From the NCBI GenBank assembly GCA_021808665.1, contig JAKBBA010000104.1:1-10842 (forward strand): a stretch of DNA of 10,842 nucleotides. The letters are read 5' to 3'. A program made the translations under genes and the position numbers. This DNA comes from Actinomycetes bacterium (GTDB lineage: Bacteria; Actinomycetota; Acidimicrobiia; Acidimicrobiales; Palsa-688). The notes beneath the pieces are model-generated. The model searched no databases. It was not told the origin of the DNA and saw only the letters and a program-made list of their open reading frames with translations. Within the stretch, counting starts at the first letter, position 1, and each line of letters opens with the position of its first letter. This document shows positions 1 through 6,311 of this stretch, piece after piece.

Positions 1-156
1 CCGAACGCGACCAGCCGGCCGGCATCGAGCGCCATTTGGCGATCTGCCTCTTCGAAACCGCGCAGAACGACGCGGCAGGACGGCAGCCACCAACTGGCTA
101 CCGAGAGCACGTCCCATCACGTCGGGAGTGTTGACTGGGGCTCGGCGTTGATGGGC
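1..156. other. Left edge, no confident gene
   Basis: The stretch downstream of the toxin stop holds no gene I can defend. On the plus strand the third frame is open from the window edge to a TGA near 132, which could be the tail of a gene entering from the left. It contains no motif I recognise and is too short to judge. Confidence 0.3.
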
Positions 157-492
157 TCAAAGATCGAGGATGAAGCGCAGCGCTCGCTCGATGGTGCGAA
201 GCTCGTCGGGTGCGACGTGGCCGAGCCTGTGGCGGATGCGGGCGGTGGAGACAACCCGGATGTGGTCGCATCTCGCGTACGAGAGGTGCTCCAGGCGGCT
301 GACGCCCGCTGCGATCTCGACATGGCTGCGCAACCCGTAGTCGGTGGAGGTGACGGGCACGACCACGACGAGCTCGCCAGGTCCGTTGTTGACGATGTCG
401 GGGGAGACCACGATCGCCGGGCGGAGGAAGGCTGGTTCGTGGCCGACCGGGCGACCGAGGTCTACCTGGTAGATCTCACCCCGCCAGATCAC
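157..492 (-). CDS. mazF: MazF/PemK-family endoribonuclease toxin
   Basis: A 111-residue protein of the CcdB/PemK (MazF) fold, expected to cleave mRNA when its antitoxin is lost. The family N-terminus is clear: WRGEIYQVDLG at residues 3-13, then the conserved arginine in FLRPAIVVS (22-30), the VTST strand (47-50) and YARCDHIRVVST further on, ending in the usual ERALRFILDL helix. The length is normal for the family. I chose the GTG at 490-492 rather than the ATG at 537. The protein aligns from just after this codon, and GTG overlaps the TGA of the upstream antitoxin as GTGA, a typical translational coupling. Residues before it (from 537) are out-of-frame antitoxin sequence. It looks intact. The specific RNA target cannot be read from the sequence. 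Confidence 0.9.
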   Translation of the reverse strand: MIWRGEIYQVDLGRPVGHEPAFLRPAIVVSPDIVNNGPGELVVVVPVTSTDYGLRSHVEIAAGVSRLEHLSYARCDHIRVVSTARIRHRLGHVAPDELRTIERALRFILDL

Positions 493-725
493 CCGAGGGC
501 ATCCCACTCCTTGCGCTCGTCCTGGTACGCCTCCCACCGCTGGGGATCCTCGCGGAGTCGGCGGTAGTCGTCGCTCAGGCCGCGAAGGAACTCCTGGCGT
601 TCGAGGGCATCGATAGCCGAGTGGACGACCTCCACGACCGTGGTCTTGCGGGACTTCGCCATCGACTGCAGCCGTTCGGAGTCAGGCCGGCGGACCCGCA
701 CGGTGGTGGTCTCTTCAACACCCAT
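489..725 (-). CDS. Ribbon-helix-helix antitoxin of the MazF-like toxin
   Basis: A 78-residue antitoxin encoded directly upstream of the toxin and overlapping it by 4 bp. The N-terminus (ETTTVRVRRPDSERLQSMAK, residues 4-23) is a ribbon-helix-helix DNA-binding strand and helix. KTTVVEVVHSAIDAL forms the second helix. The charged C-terminal half (DDYRRLREDPQRWEAYQDER) is the usual unstructured toxin-neutralising tail, with the RxDPxxWxxYxxE pattern common to actinobacterial antitoxins next to MazF-like toxins. I chose ATG 723-725. An open reading frame extends ten codons further, but those codons overlap the direct-repeat operator and a -10-like hexamer. The GTG immediately before it (726-728) is an alternative start. 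By family precedent it represses its own operon. Confidence 0.85.
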   Translation of the reverse strand: MGVEETTTVRVRRPDSERLQSMAKSRKTTVVEVVHSAIDALERQEFLRGLSDDYRRLREDPQRWEAYQDERKEWDALG

Positions 726-731
726 CACAAC

Positions 732-752
732 AGTGTAGACTAAACGTAGACT
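732..752 (-). promoter_or_regulatory. Probable promoter and autoregulatory operator of the toxin-antitoxin operon
   Basis: On the plus strand the heptamer GTAGACT occurs twice, at 735-741 and 746-752, with an 11-bp period. The copies therefore lie on the same DNA face, as expected for cooperative binding of ribbon-helix-helix dimers. Read on the gene's strand, TACACT (732-737) fits an actinobacterial -10 element (TANNNT). It ends six bases before the ATG at 725, the geometry of leaderless transcripts. Operator and -10 overlap, so bound antitoxin would block the polymerase. I see no convincing -35 or Shine-Dalgarno. The repeats are observed; their function is inferred. Confidence 0.5.
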
Positions 753-931
753 CACCGGAGCGACCAGGCAGTCTCACCCACGCTGATACGGAACGGCGCG
801 CCACAGTGAACAGCTCCTGCCCACAGGACATAAGCGCAGATCGTGACGTCGATGGCGCAGTGGCCACCGCCCAGCGTCCAGTTCCTGTAAGGCTGCTCGG
901 TGCCGACGACCAGCTTGAGCCGATTGAAAGC

Positions 932-1075
932 ATCAGCGCTGTAACACTGCTGACTTTCGATATGAACGAGTCGGTGAGTTTCTATTGCGCGCTGGGCTTC
1001 CGCCTGCTCTATGGAGGACCTGTGACGCTTATGTGGAATTCCACATGACAGGCACACCGCCGGCACGGCGTTCCT
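932..1075 (+). pseudogene. Fragment of a VOC/glyoxalase-family protein
   Basis: The plus-strand frame reads ISAVTLLTFDMNESVSFY followed by CALGFRLLYGG (932-1018). This is the first beta-alpha unit of vicinal-oxygen-chelate proteins (glyoxalase/bleomycin-resistance fold), with its hallmark SVxFYxxLGF. After this the frame fails. A second frame from 1021 gives CDAYVEFHMTGTPPARR, which resembles the next VOC strand (GDAYVNF...), so about ten codons appear to have been lost with a frameshift. Nothing of the second half of the domain, including later metal ligands, can be found. A normal member has 110-140 residues, so this is a relic. The 180 bp between it and the toxin-antitoxin promoter hold no gene I can support. 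Confidence 0.5.
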
Positions 1076-1142
1076 CGACGAGGGGATCAACTTGGAAGGC
1101 CGGATCGGTCCGTCGGGCCCGGCCAGGTGCGTAGCTGTGAAC

Positions 1143-1148
1143 AAGGAG
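1143..1148 (+). promoter_or_regulatory. Shine-Dalgarno deciding the GTG start at 1154
   Basis: AAGGAG lies 5 bases upstream of GTG 1154-1156, an excellent match and distance. It favours this start over the upstream in-frame GTG at 1127, which has no comparable site. Confidence 0.6.
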
Positions 1149-1153
1149 TAGCG

Positions 1154-1648
1154 GTGATCACCCCGGGGCAGACCGACCTGAATAGTCGTGTGGTGTTAGA
1201 CCGGCGCCACCAGGAGATGGCGCTACTGGCAGCTTGGCAAGACGCACAGGAAGGGTTGGTGTCCGCGCTCGCCAGGCGGGACCGGCTATCCGAACGACGT
1301 GAGCATGCAATCGCTGCATTTTTGGGTATGACCCCCGCCGAGCTGAGATCGGCGAAACATCACGACCGAACAGGCCAGCATCCGACGAGTCCGGCCAGCC
1401 GGGTCAAATACGCCTCCTACGTCCATCGCCGCAAGGTCGTCTAGAAAGTAGAAGCGCAGTGGGCGGAGCGGATCGCCGCCGCCCAGGTCCTCGCCGACGA
1501 GGCAGGCGTCACCCTGTGCGAGACGACCACGGCGCTGCTCGCAGGGACAACAGCACACACGGTCGAGGAGCTAACAGGCCTCACCCGCCGCCAGGTAGCC
1601 GCAGTGTCCAAACGCGCCCGCGCATTGCTGTTATCAGTAGCCGGTTGA
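1154..1648 (+). pseudogene. Unknown two-part helical protein interrupted by an in-frame TAG
   Basis: From GTG 1154 a reading frame runs 96 codons to TAG at 1442-1444. It then continues in the same frame without any further stop for 67 codons to TGA at 1646-1648. The continuation has no start codon of its own, yet codes for sensible, alanine-rich helical protein (AQWAERIAAAQVLADEAGV, then LTRRQVAAVSKRARALL). The first part has the same texture (LLAAWQDAQEGLVSALARRD, then AAFLGMTPAELRSAK). Each part thus has a long helix followed by a short helix-turn-helix-like segment (LGMTPAELR and TGLTRRQVAAV), suggesting one protein of about 163 residues cut by a nonsense mutation. I do not recognise the family. 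A Shine-Dalgarno at 1143 indicates it was once well translated. Confidence 0.55.
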
Positions 1649-1662
1649 GACGCGCTGAGACC

Positions 1663-1725
1663 GATCACGTGATCCGAAGTAGGAAAGTGAGGTGTCACCT
1701 GTCCAGTAATCCCGTCTAACGTTAG
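1663..1725. repeat. Cluster of three short perfect palindromes
   Basis: The gap between the split gene and DUF1203 contains GATCACGTGATC (1663-1674), AGGTGTCACCT (1690-1700, one central base) and CTAACGTTAG (1716-1725). Each is a perfect inverted repeat and they share no sequence. They could be protein-binding sites. None resembles an intrinsic terminator, since no T-run follows. No further gene is visible between 1649 and 1764. Confidence 0.4.
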
Positions 1726-1764
1726 GCGTCCCCGTCGCCACCGGACCCCCGGCGAACTGATAGG

Positions 1765-2262
1765 TCAGCTGGGCGCGTTTCCATCGGGTCGGGTGACGGT
1801 GAACATGTAGCAGCCGTACACAATGTTGCGGCTGTGGATTTGGGTCACCTCGGGGTTGGCGAGCATGACGGCGATCGCGCCTTCGGGGTCTTCGCCGTCG
1901 TGCATTGTCGATAGCTCATGAATCCAGCCCCGTGCGTCGTAGGCGCGCAACACCTGCGGCCTTCCCCGCCAATCCGGCGGATACTCCTGCGTACTCGCAG
2001 GCCCGCCGCAAGTCTCGGCGTGAGCGAACACCGCTCCCACCTCACGGTAGGGGCTCGCCGGCAGCGGCGGCTCGTAGCCGAAGAGGATCGCCCGCTCAGC
2101 GGGGCGGGCGTTGCGCAGGCAGCACCGTAACGGCTCGCCGCCGTCAGCTGCCAGGTGCTGAACTGGGATCCCCGAGGCGGCATCGACGCCACGGGCACGA
2201 ACTTCGTCGAGCACTTCGGCTGGGATCGGGTGAATCTGGAACGCTCTGCTCGGTGTCTTCAT
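1765..2262 (-). CDS. DUF1203 family protein
   Basis: A 165-residue protein matching the DUF1203 family over its whole length. After an N-terminal strand (FQIHPIPAEVL) comes the family signature: RCCLRNARPAERAILFGYEP (46-65), a PY motif (71-72), VGAVFAHAETC (75-85), and later the AYDARGWI segment and a C-terminal SRNIVYGCYMFTVTRP strand. The family has no established function. It is a soluble protein of about 150-170 residues with conserved cysteine and histidine, and I assign no activity. The ATG has a good Shine-Dalgarno (2271-2275) eight bases upstream. It sits three bases downstream of the stop of a membrane-protein relic, so it was probably the last gene of an operon. The gene appears intact. 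Confidence 0.88.
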   Translation of the reverse strand: MKTPSRAFQIHPIPAEVLDEVRARGVDAASGIPVQHLAADGGEPLRCCLRNARPAERAILFGYEPPLPASPYREVGAVFAHAETCGGPASTQEYPPDWRGRPQVLRAYDARGWIHELSTMHDGEDPEGAIAVMLANPEVTQIHSRNIVYGCYMFTVTRPDGNAPS

Positions 2263-2265
2263 TGG

Positions 2266-2479
2266 TCATTCTCCTAACTGGTAGCTGGCGGGACTAGAGC
2301 CGGGCTCGTCCGAGTTGGACGCCGTCTTTCGGCGCGGACGGTGCACCCGGTCTTGTGAGATGACTACGCCGACGAGGATGAGCAAGCCGTCGACGGCCCT
2401 TGCAGCTGGCCCCAACGAGGCCGTTCGACACGCTCAGGACGCCGACCAGGGAAATCCACCCGCCCTGCCCGTAGTTGGC
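2266..2479 (-). pseudogene. C-terminal remnant of a membrane protein upstream of DUF1203
   Basis: On the minus strand, one frame reads NYGQGGWISLVGVLSVSNG and LVGA. After a one-base shift near 2400 the next frame continues ARAVDGLLILVGVVIS and a polar tail ending SYQLGE with TGA at 2266-2268. Both parts are hydrophobic, membrane-helix-like and join naturally, so this looks like the last two helices and tail of an integral membrane protein. Its stop lies three bases before the DUF1203 ATG, and the DUF1203 ribosome-binding site lies inside its last codons, as in translationally coupled genes. No start or upstream part remains before the ada stop at 2505. I do not recognise the family. Confidence rests on hydrophobic pattern and position, not on a motif. 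Confidence 0.4.
2271..2275 (-). promoter_or_regulatory. Shine-Dalgarno of the DUF1203 gene
   Basis: AGGAG on the minus strand, eight bases from ATG 2260-2262. It lies within the last codons of the preceding membrane-protein relic. Confidence 0.6.
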
Positions 2480-2504
2480 TCAGGGTGGACGCCGGGATCG
2501 CCGG

Positions 2505-3587
2505 TCACGGCTCGCTCTTTTGGGCCTCTGCGTCCAGCAGGGCCCGCTTGGTGGCGGTCCCCCACCGGTAGCCGCCAAGGGATCCGTCTTGGCGCACCAC
2601 CCGATGGCAAGGGACGACCAACGCGGCAGGGTTCGCGGCGCAAGCCCCCCCGACAGCTCGGACCGCTGTCGGGGAGCCGATCCCGGCGGCGACCTCGCCG
2701 TACGAGCGGGTCTCCCCGGCGGGAATCGCCCGCAACGCCTCCCAAACCCGAACCCGAAAGGCGCTTCCCCGCAAGTCGACTGGCAGCACGGTCGCGTCGT
2801 CGTCTCCTCGCAGGGCGCCGGCTAAGACGACAGCGACGTGTCCGAGTCCGTCGTCGTCGCGCTCCAAGACCGCCCGGGGGAACTCGGCGGCCACTTCCGC
2901 CACCAACGCGGTTTCGTCGGCACCAACCCGCACGGCGCACACCCCCTTGGCGGTGCACGCCGCTACGACCACCCCTATCGGAGTGATAAGCGACGTGTAG
3001 CCGATCCGCTCCCCGGCGCCGCCCGAACGGTACCGTGCCGGCGTCATTCCCAGCCTGGGCGCCCCGTGCTCGTAAAAAGCCCTAGCCGACCCGTACCCAG
3101 CCCCGAAAGTGGCGTCAGCCACCGCCGCACCAGCCCGCAACGCCGACCTCGCACGCTCGGCCTGAACGGCGCGCAGATAACCACCGACCGGCACCCCGAC
3201 CACCTCGGTGAAACGGCGGCGTAGATGACGTTCACTCCACCCCAAACCCGACGCCATACCAGCCAAGTCACGGTCACAGTCGGGGCTCTCCAACCAACGA
3301 CAAACCTCCACCACCGCCGCCAACGTCGCATCCCCGGCCTGGTCCCGGTCCGGCTGGCACCGCCGGCAGGCACGGTAGCCGGCGGTCACCGCGCCAGCAG
3401 GGGTTGAGAAAAACTCGACGTTGCGGCGCAGCGGCAGCCGCGCCCCACACCCAGGCCGGCAATAGACGCCCGTGGAGCGCACCGCGTACACGAACACCCC
3501 GGCCAGTCGGGCATCGCGAGCCACAACCGCCCGCCACCTAGCCCCAGCCAGACCGTCCAAGTCCACTGCGTCGTCCACCACGTCCAC
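2505..3587 (-). CDS. ada: Ada: bifunctional alkylation-repair methyltransferase and transcription regulator
   Basis: A 360-residue protein with the full Ada architecture. Residues about 1-85 are the zinc-binding N-Ada domain: FVYAVRSTGVYCRPGC carries the acceptor cysteine (C43) and zinc ligand C47, and YRACRRCQP supplies C74 and C77. Residues about 88-188 form an AraC-type helix-turn-helix (LGWSERHLRRRFTEVVGVPV). Residues about 198-360 are an O6-alkylguanine-DNA alkyltransferase with PCHRVV (active C327) and the RSYGEVA recognition segment. E. coli Ada has 354 residues with the corresponding cysteines at 38, 42, 69, 72 and 321. It removes methyl groups from DNA phosphotriesters and O6-methylguanine and, once methylated, activates repair genes. 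I chose GTG 3585-3587. The frame is open to 3743, but those extra residues do not resemble Ada. The start has no strong Shine-Dalgarno and could be a few codons off. All key residues are present. Confidence 0.93.
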   Translation of the reverse strand: MDVVDDAVDLDGLAGARWRAVVARDARLAGVFVYAVRSTGVYCRPGCGARLPLRRNVEFFSTPAGAVTAGYRACRRCQPDRDQAGDATLAAVVEVCRWLESPDCDRDLAGMASGLGWSERHLRRRFTEVVGVPVGGYLRAVQAERARSALRAGAAVADATFGAGYGSARAFYEHGAPRLGMTPARYRSGGAGERIGYTSLITPIGVVVAACTAKGVCAVRVGADETALVAEVAAEFPRAVLERDDDGLGHVAVVLAGALRGDDDATVLPVDLRGSAFRVRVWEALRAIPAGETRSYGEVAAGIGSPTAVRAVGGACAANPAALVVPCHRVVRQDGSLGGYRWGTATKRALLDAEAQKSEP

Positions 3588-3805
3588 GATACGGACACGG
3601 CAGCTAACGCGCCTCCCGCTCACGGACACGAAACTCGCGGTAGTAAAAGCCCGCCCCCTTGCACCCTCCAGCTGCGGCGTCGAGCCCTTCGATAGGCGCC
3701 CGGCGGGCGTCGGGTCGGGTCCGCGCCGATCCTGGGGCATCACGGCACGGGAGATGCCTGCCGGCCCGGGCGGTCGGATCCGTCGACGCCAACCGCTGTG
3801 ATAGA

Positions 3806-3826
3806 CGGCCCGTAGAGGGCGGGCCG
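3806..3826. repeat. Perfect 7-bp hairpin between ada and the next plus-strand start
   Basis: CGGCCCG (3806-3812) and CGGGCCG (3820-3826) form a perfect stem with a seven-base loop. It lies 18 bases before GTG 3845 and about 220 bases upstream of ada. No T-run follows, so it is not a standard terminator. It could be a regulatory hairpin in the leader of the plus-strand frame. Nothing else is evident in 3588-3844. Confidence 0.35.
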
Positions 3827-3844
3827 CGGCCGAAGGGAACCCCA

Positions 3845-4126
3845 GTGAATCGTGGTGTTAGTACCTCCACCCGAAAGTTGTCCGACGCTCAACGGGCGCT
3901 GCTGCGTCAACGACACCTCGACGACCTGGCCGCCCTCGCAGCCCACGCCGCGGCTCTGAAACACGGTTGGCGGCTTCACCCAGGATCGCGAGCGCCCAGA
4001 AGACAGCGTGGAGGATGGGCTCGTAGGCCAGCGCGTCACGACCGGATCGGGCGTGGGCTGTGGCGTTCGTGTCATGGCGGCGCATGTCCTCGAGCACAGC
4101 TCGGTCGCGCCCTGGTCCTTTCATAA
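3845..4126 (+). pseudogene. 5' end of an unknown gene joined to antisense HepT sequence
   Basis: GTG 3845 has a good Shine-Dalgarno (AAGGGA, 3833-3838, six bases away). The first ~36 codons read as plausible helical protein (KLSDAQRALLRQRHLDDLAA, then LAAHAAAL). From about 3954 on, the frame merely reads the complementary strand of the HepT remnant, giving arginine/glycine-rich sequence until TAG at 4124-4126. So the true 3' part has been lost at the junction with HepT. I do not recognise the surviving N-terminus. Whether the chimeric 93-residue frame is translated is unknown. Confidence 0.3.
3954..4124 (-). pseudogene. HepT-like (HEPN, DUF86) toxin, N-terminal half only
   Basis: ATG 4122-4124 overlaps the stop of the nucleotidyltransferase remnant as ATGA, the usual arrangement of MntA-HepT pairs. 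The protein reads RDRAVLEDMRRHD, then SGRDALAYEPILHAVFWALA and ILGEAANRVSE, matching the first two helices of HepT/DUF86 (SGRxxF....Q.A....L.xIGEAAxRVS). About 57 residues remain of the usual 110-115. After NRVSE (3954) the sequence no longer resembles the family, and the catalytic HEPN motif (RxxxxxH), which lies further C-terminal, is missing. HepT toxins are ribonucleases or are neutralised by AMPylation by MntA. This copy cannot be active. Confidence 0.7.
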
Positions 4127-4292
4127 GGGGACCATGTCCCGTCTCACGCCCGACGAACGCGTTATCCCGCAGTGACGATTGCAGCACCAAACTGACGGGG
4201 CAGCCAAGCAGCGACTCGAGATCGTCGACGAGCCCAGCCAGGTCGAACAGACTCCGGTCCACTGGCTCCAGTCCGGTGCCATCGCGGTCAGA
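4121..4292 (-). pseudogene. MntA-like nucleotidyltransferase antitoxin, C-terminal remnant
   Basis: The minus-strand frame from 4292 reads SDRDGTGLEPVDRSLFDLAG, then LVDDLESLLGCPVSLV and SLRDNAFV. This is the second half of a minimal nucleotidyltransferase: the SDxD active-site strand (here SDRD), the LEPxxSLFDL linker and the helix before the GxPVxxV strand. A frameshift near 4150 moves to the next frame, which ends RRDMVPL and TGA (4121-4123), the family's usual C-terminus. Upstream, a TAA at 4293-4295 and the absence of the GSxARG motif show that the N-terminal half is gone. With HepT immediately downstream, the pair was a type VII MntA-HepT module. Both genes are dead. Confidence 0.65.
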
Positions 4293-4607
4293 TTAGCCAA
4301 GGGAGACTCGGAAAGACGCTGCTCTCTGGTCTGCGAGTCGTATCCCATCCGAAGGCCAGCTGGGCCGTACGACTCTGGCCGCCTGGTGACATCGCGTTAT
4401 CCCAGACCAGGAGAGGTATACGACCATCGGCGGTCAGCAACGCCAGCGGGATACACGCTGGATGGTCGCACACCTGGGGCTGAGCCATGGCCGCGCTCCG
4501 CCTACCGAGCAGCGGCATTGCTCCGACTGATGGGGCCGAAAGCTGGCTCCGAAACACGGAGGCACTTGCGAGAGGTCGAACGGCCTATGCGGAAGTTTGA
4601 TATCCAC
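4293..4607. other. Gap without a recognisable gene
   Basis: Open frames cross this stretch on both strands, but none shows a family motif, a credible ribosome-binding site or consistent codon bias. It may hold the unrecognisable 5' part of the nucleotidyltransferase gene near 4293-4350. Confidence 0.3.
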
Positions 4608-4636
4608 TTGCGGTACTGTTTTCGGGTGAGGATACT
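4608..4636 (+). promoter_or_regulatory. Putative leaderless promoter of the acetyltransferase gene
   Basis: TTGCGG (4608-4613) and GATACT (4631-4636) are separated by exactly 17 bases. Seven bases later comes the GTG start at 4644, the distance expected when transcription begins at the start codon. Directly before GTG is an in-frame TAG (4641-4643), so no upstream start is possible. A GAGGA at 4628-4632 is too distant (11 bases) to be a strong Shine-Dalgarno. Confidence 0.45.
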
Positions 4637-4643
4637 GCTGTAG

Positions 4644-5156
4644 GTGTTACTCCGTCGGGCATCCCCAGGTGACGAGCACAACGTCGCCCAGGTGCACGTC
4701 CGATCCTGGCAGGTTGCCTACCGGGGACTACTGCCCGATGAGTACCTCGACGCCATGGACCCAGCTGATCGCGCTGCTCGTTACACGTTCGCTGACAGCG
4801 GCCCTGACCGGCCCTACACGACGGTAGCGGTCGAGGAGGACCGAATCTGCGGCTTCGCAACTATCGGACGTTGCCGGGATACGGACAAGTCGGAGTCGGC
4901 CTCCGGCGAGCTCTACGCGATCTACGTTCACCCAGATTGCTGGAACATCGGAATGGGCCGGGCGCTGATCCACGAAGCCCGGAAGCAGTTGACCGATTGC
5001 GGGTTCACCGTGGCGGTGTTATGGCTACTCGTGGGCAACGCTCGAGCCGAACGCTTCTATCAGACCGATGGCTGGCAGCCTGACGGGGAGCGCCGGCTAG
5101 AGGAAGTGCACGGCATCACCGTCGACGAGGTTCGCTACGTACGGTCGCTCGGGTGA
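4644..5156 (+). CDS. GNAT-family N-acetyltransferase
   Basis: A 170-residue single-domain GNAT protein of usual length. It begins with the RRASPGDEHNVAQVHVRSW strand-helix typical of the family, followed by QVAYRGLLPDEYLDAM. ELYAIYVHPDCWNIGMGRAL is motif A, where the (Q/R)xxGx(G/A) acetyl-CoA pyrophosphate loop appears as NIGMG. TVAVLWLLVGNARAERFYQT is motif B, with the conserved N...A..FY. It would transfer an acetyl group from acetyl-CoA to an amine. The substrate cannot be read from the sequence; similar actinobacterial proteins are often vaguely annotated as RimI-like or antibiotic acetyltransferases. GTG 4644 is forced as start by the preceding TAG. The gene is intact and stands alone between two decayed loci. 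No terminator is evident after it. Confidence 0.88.
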   Translation: MLLRRASPGDEHNVAQVHVRSWQVAYRGLLPDEYLDAMDPADRAARYTFADSGPDRPYTTVAVEEDRICGFATIGRCRDTDKSESASGELYAIYVHPDCWNIGMGRALIHEARKQLTDCGFTVAVLWLLVGNARAERFYQTDGWQPDGERRLEEVHGITVDEVRYVRSLG

Positions 5157-5320
5157 TCATCACCTTCCACACCCAGCGCTAGCCCGGGAGCCGACGAGTC
5201 GGGCCACGTTGTTCTTCGCGACGCTCGAACGGGTGATCAATCGGGTGCTCCGCCCGGTAGCACCTCGCCAGATCGGTCGATGCAATCGAAGTAGGGAGAT
5301 AATGGGATAGGCAGGGGTAC

Positions 5321-6051
5321 ATGCCGGACGTTCCACACGCCTGGCGGCACGGATTCGATGAGGTCGCCGAACTTTATGACCAGGTACGCCCCGGCTACCC
5401 GGACGAGTTCTTCCACGAGTTGGCGGCCTTGCTTCCTCGGTCGCCGGTGGTGGTCGAGGTCGGTCCCGGCACCGGCCAGGCCACGAAGGGCCTCGTCGCC
5501 CGTGGCGCCAAACTAACCGCGGTCGAGTTGGGTGCCCACCTGGCAACCGTCCTCGCCCGCAACCTCCCGACCGTCGACGCGGTCGTGGCGGCGTCGAGCT
5601 ACCACTGGGTACCACCGGAGGAGCGCGTGACCCGACCAGCAACTCTGCTCCGCCCGGGCGGCTACTTGGCGGTGATCGCCCTCAACCAGGTCGCTTCTCC
5701 CGCCGACAGCGGTTCTTCGACGAGGTCCATCACGCCTTCAGCCGACATGGACTGCCGGCAACACACGACCCTGTCCCCACACACGAGGGACTGGTTCCCG
5801 AGTTTGTCGACGACATCGTCGTCTCACCGCACTTCGCAGAGCCTTGTATCCATTGCTACCGATGGGACCAGCGCTACACCGCTCGGGAGTAAGTCGAGGT
5901 GAAGCGGACCGACTCGAACTGTCGGGCGATGTCCGACCCGGAAACCCGCGAGGCGATGCTCGCCGGGGTCGAGACTCTCATCGACTCGCGCTACGACGGG
6001 TGGATCGTCCGCCCGCTCACCGCCTCTTCGGTGAGAGCTCGCCGCCGCTGA
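5321..6051 (+). pseudogene. Class I SAM-dependent methyltransferase with three lesions
   Basis: The first frame (ATG 5321) encodes FDEVAELYDQVRPGYPDEFF, the SAM-binding loop VVVEVGPGTGQATKGL, the acidic strand LTAVELG and ASSYHWVPPEERVTRPATLL, typical of a small-molecule methyltransferase of about 250 residues. Three defects are visible. First, NLPTV is joined directly to DAVVAASSYHW, so the roughly 15 residues expected between them (around motif II) are deleted in frame. Second, near 5700 one base is missing and the protein continues in the next frame as RFFDEVHHAFSRHG, HEGLVPEFVDDIVVSPHFAE and CYRWDQRYTARE. Third, TAA at 5890-5892 stands where a tyrosine codon (YVE...) is expected, after which the same frame continues REAMLAGVETLIDSRYDG to TGA 6049-6051. 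The product cannot function. An AGGGG lies only three bases before the ATG. Confidence 0.8.
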
Positions 6052-6140
6052 CCATTGGCGCCGACACACATCCAGACGGCCACGACAGCTCTGAGACAAG
6101 TCCACGAGACGCCGGCGGTCGATTGAACCCGAGCTCAGAG

Positions 6141-6219
6141 TGTCCGTAGGGGCGAGCAGAACGACCGCTCGAGAATCCACAGCCGGCACCCGTTGGCCGG
6201 GCGCGGATCGGCACATCGG
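6141..6219 (+). repeat. Diverged direct repeat, left copy
   Basis: Aligned with 9718-9798 in the same orientation. The core 6158-6181 matches 9736-9759 at 21 of 24 positions, and all three differences are transitions. Weaker similarity (CCG..TAGGG.CG upstream, GCG..AT.GGCAC.T downstream) extends it to about 80 bp. It lies between the methyltransferase relic and the IS. The rest of 6052-6291 has no gene I can identify. Confidence 0.5.
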
Positions 6220-6291
6220 AAGCGGTTTCACCGGCCACGGCGTTGTTGGCGGGGGAGGCCGGGTCTGCTGGTTGTCCTCGCGTTGGTGGCG

Positions 6292-6311
6292 TTAGTCCGA
6301 AGTTACCCCCC
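6292..6311 (+). repeat. Left terminal inverted repeat of the IS
   Basis: Begins TTAGTCCGAAGTTAC. It matches the reverse complement of 8243-8262 at 16 of 20 positions, including an unbroken 12-base TAGTCCGAAGTT. Confidence 0.8.

Noticed and set aside
752..1144. Minus-strand frame of about 130 codons upstream of the toxin-antitoxin operon
   Set aside because: It overlaps the VOC fragment and the operator, contains no motif and has cysteine-rich, irregular composition. I treat it as chance.
2315..2986. Plus-strand frame of 223 codons and other long frames across 2434-3870
   Set aside because: These are complementary readings of ada, rich in Arg, Pro and Ser, as expected opposite a high-GC gene.
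5160..5642. Minus-strand frame ending LITRSSVAKNNVARLVGS
   Set aside because: Most of it is antisense to the methyltransferase. The C-terminal piece in 5160-5300 looks protein-like but is too short to assign.
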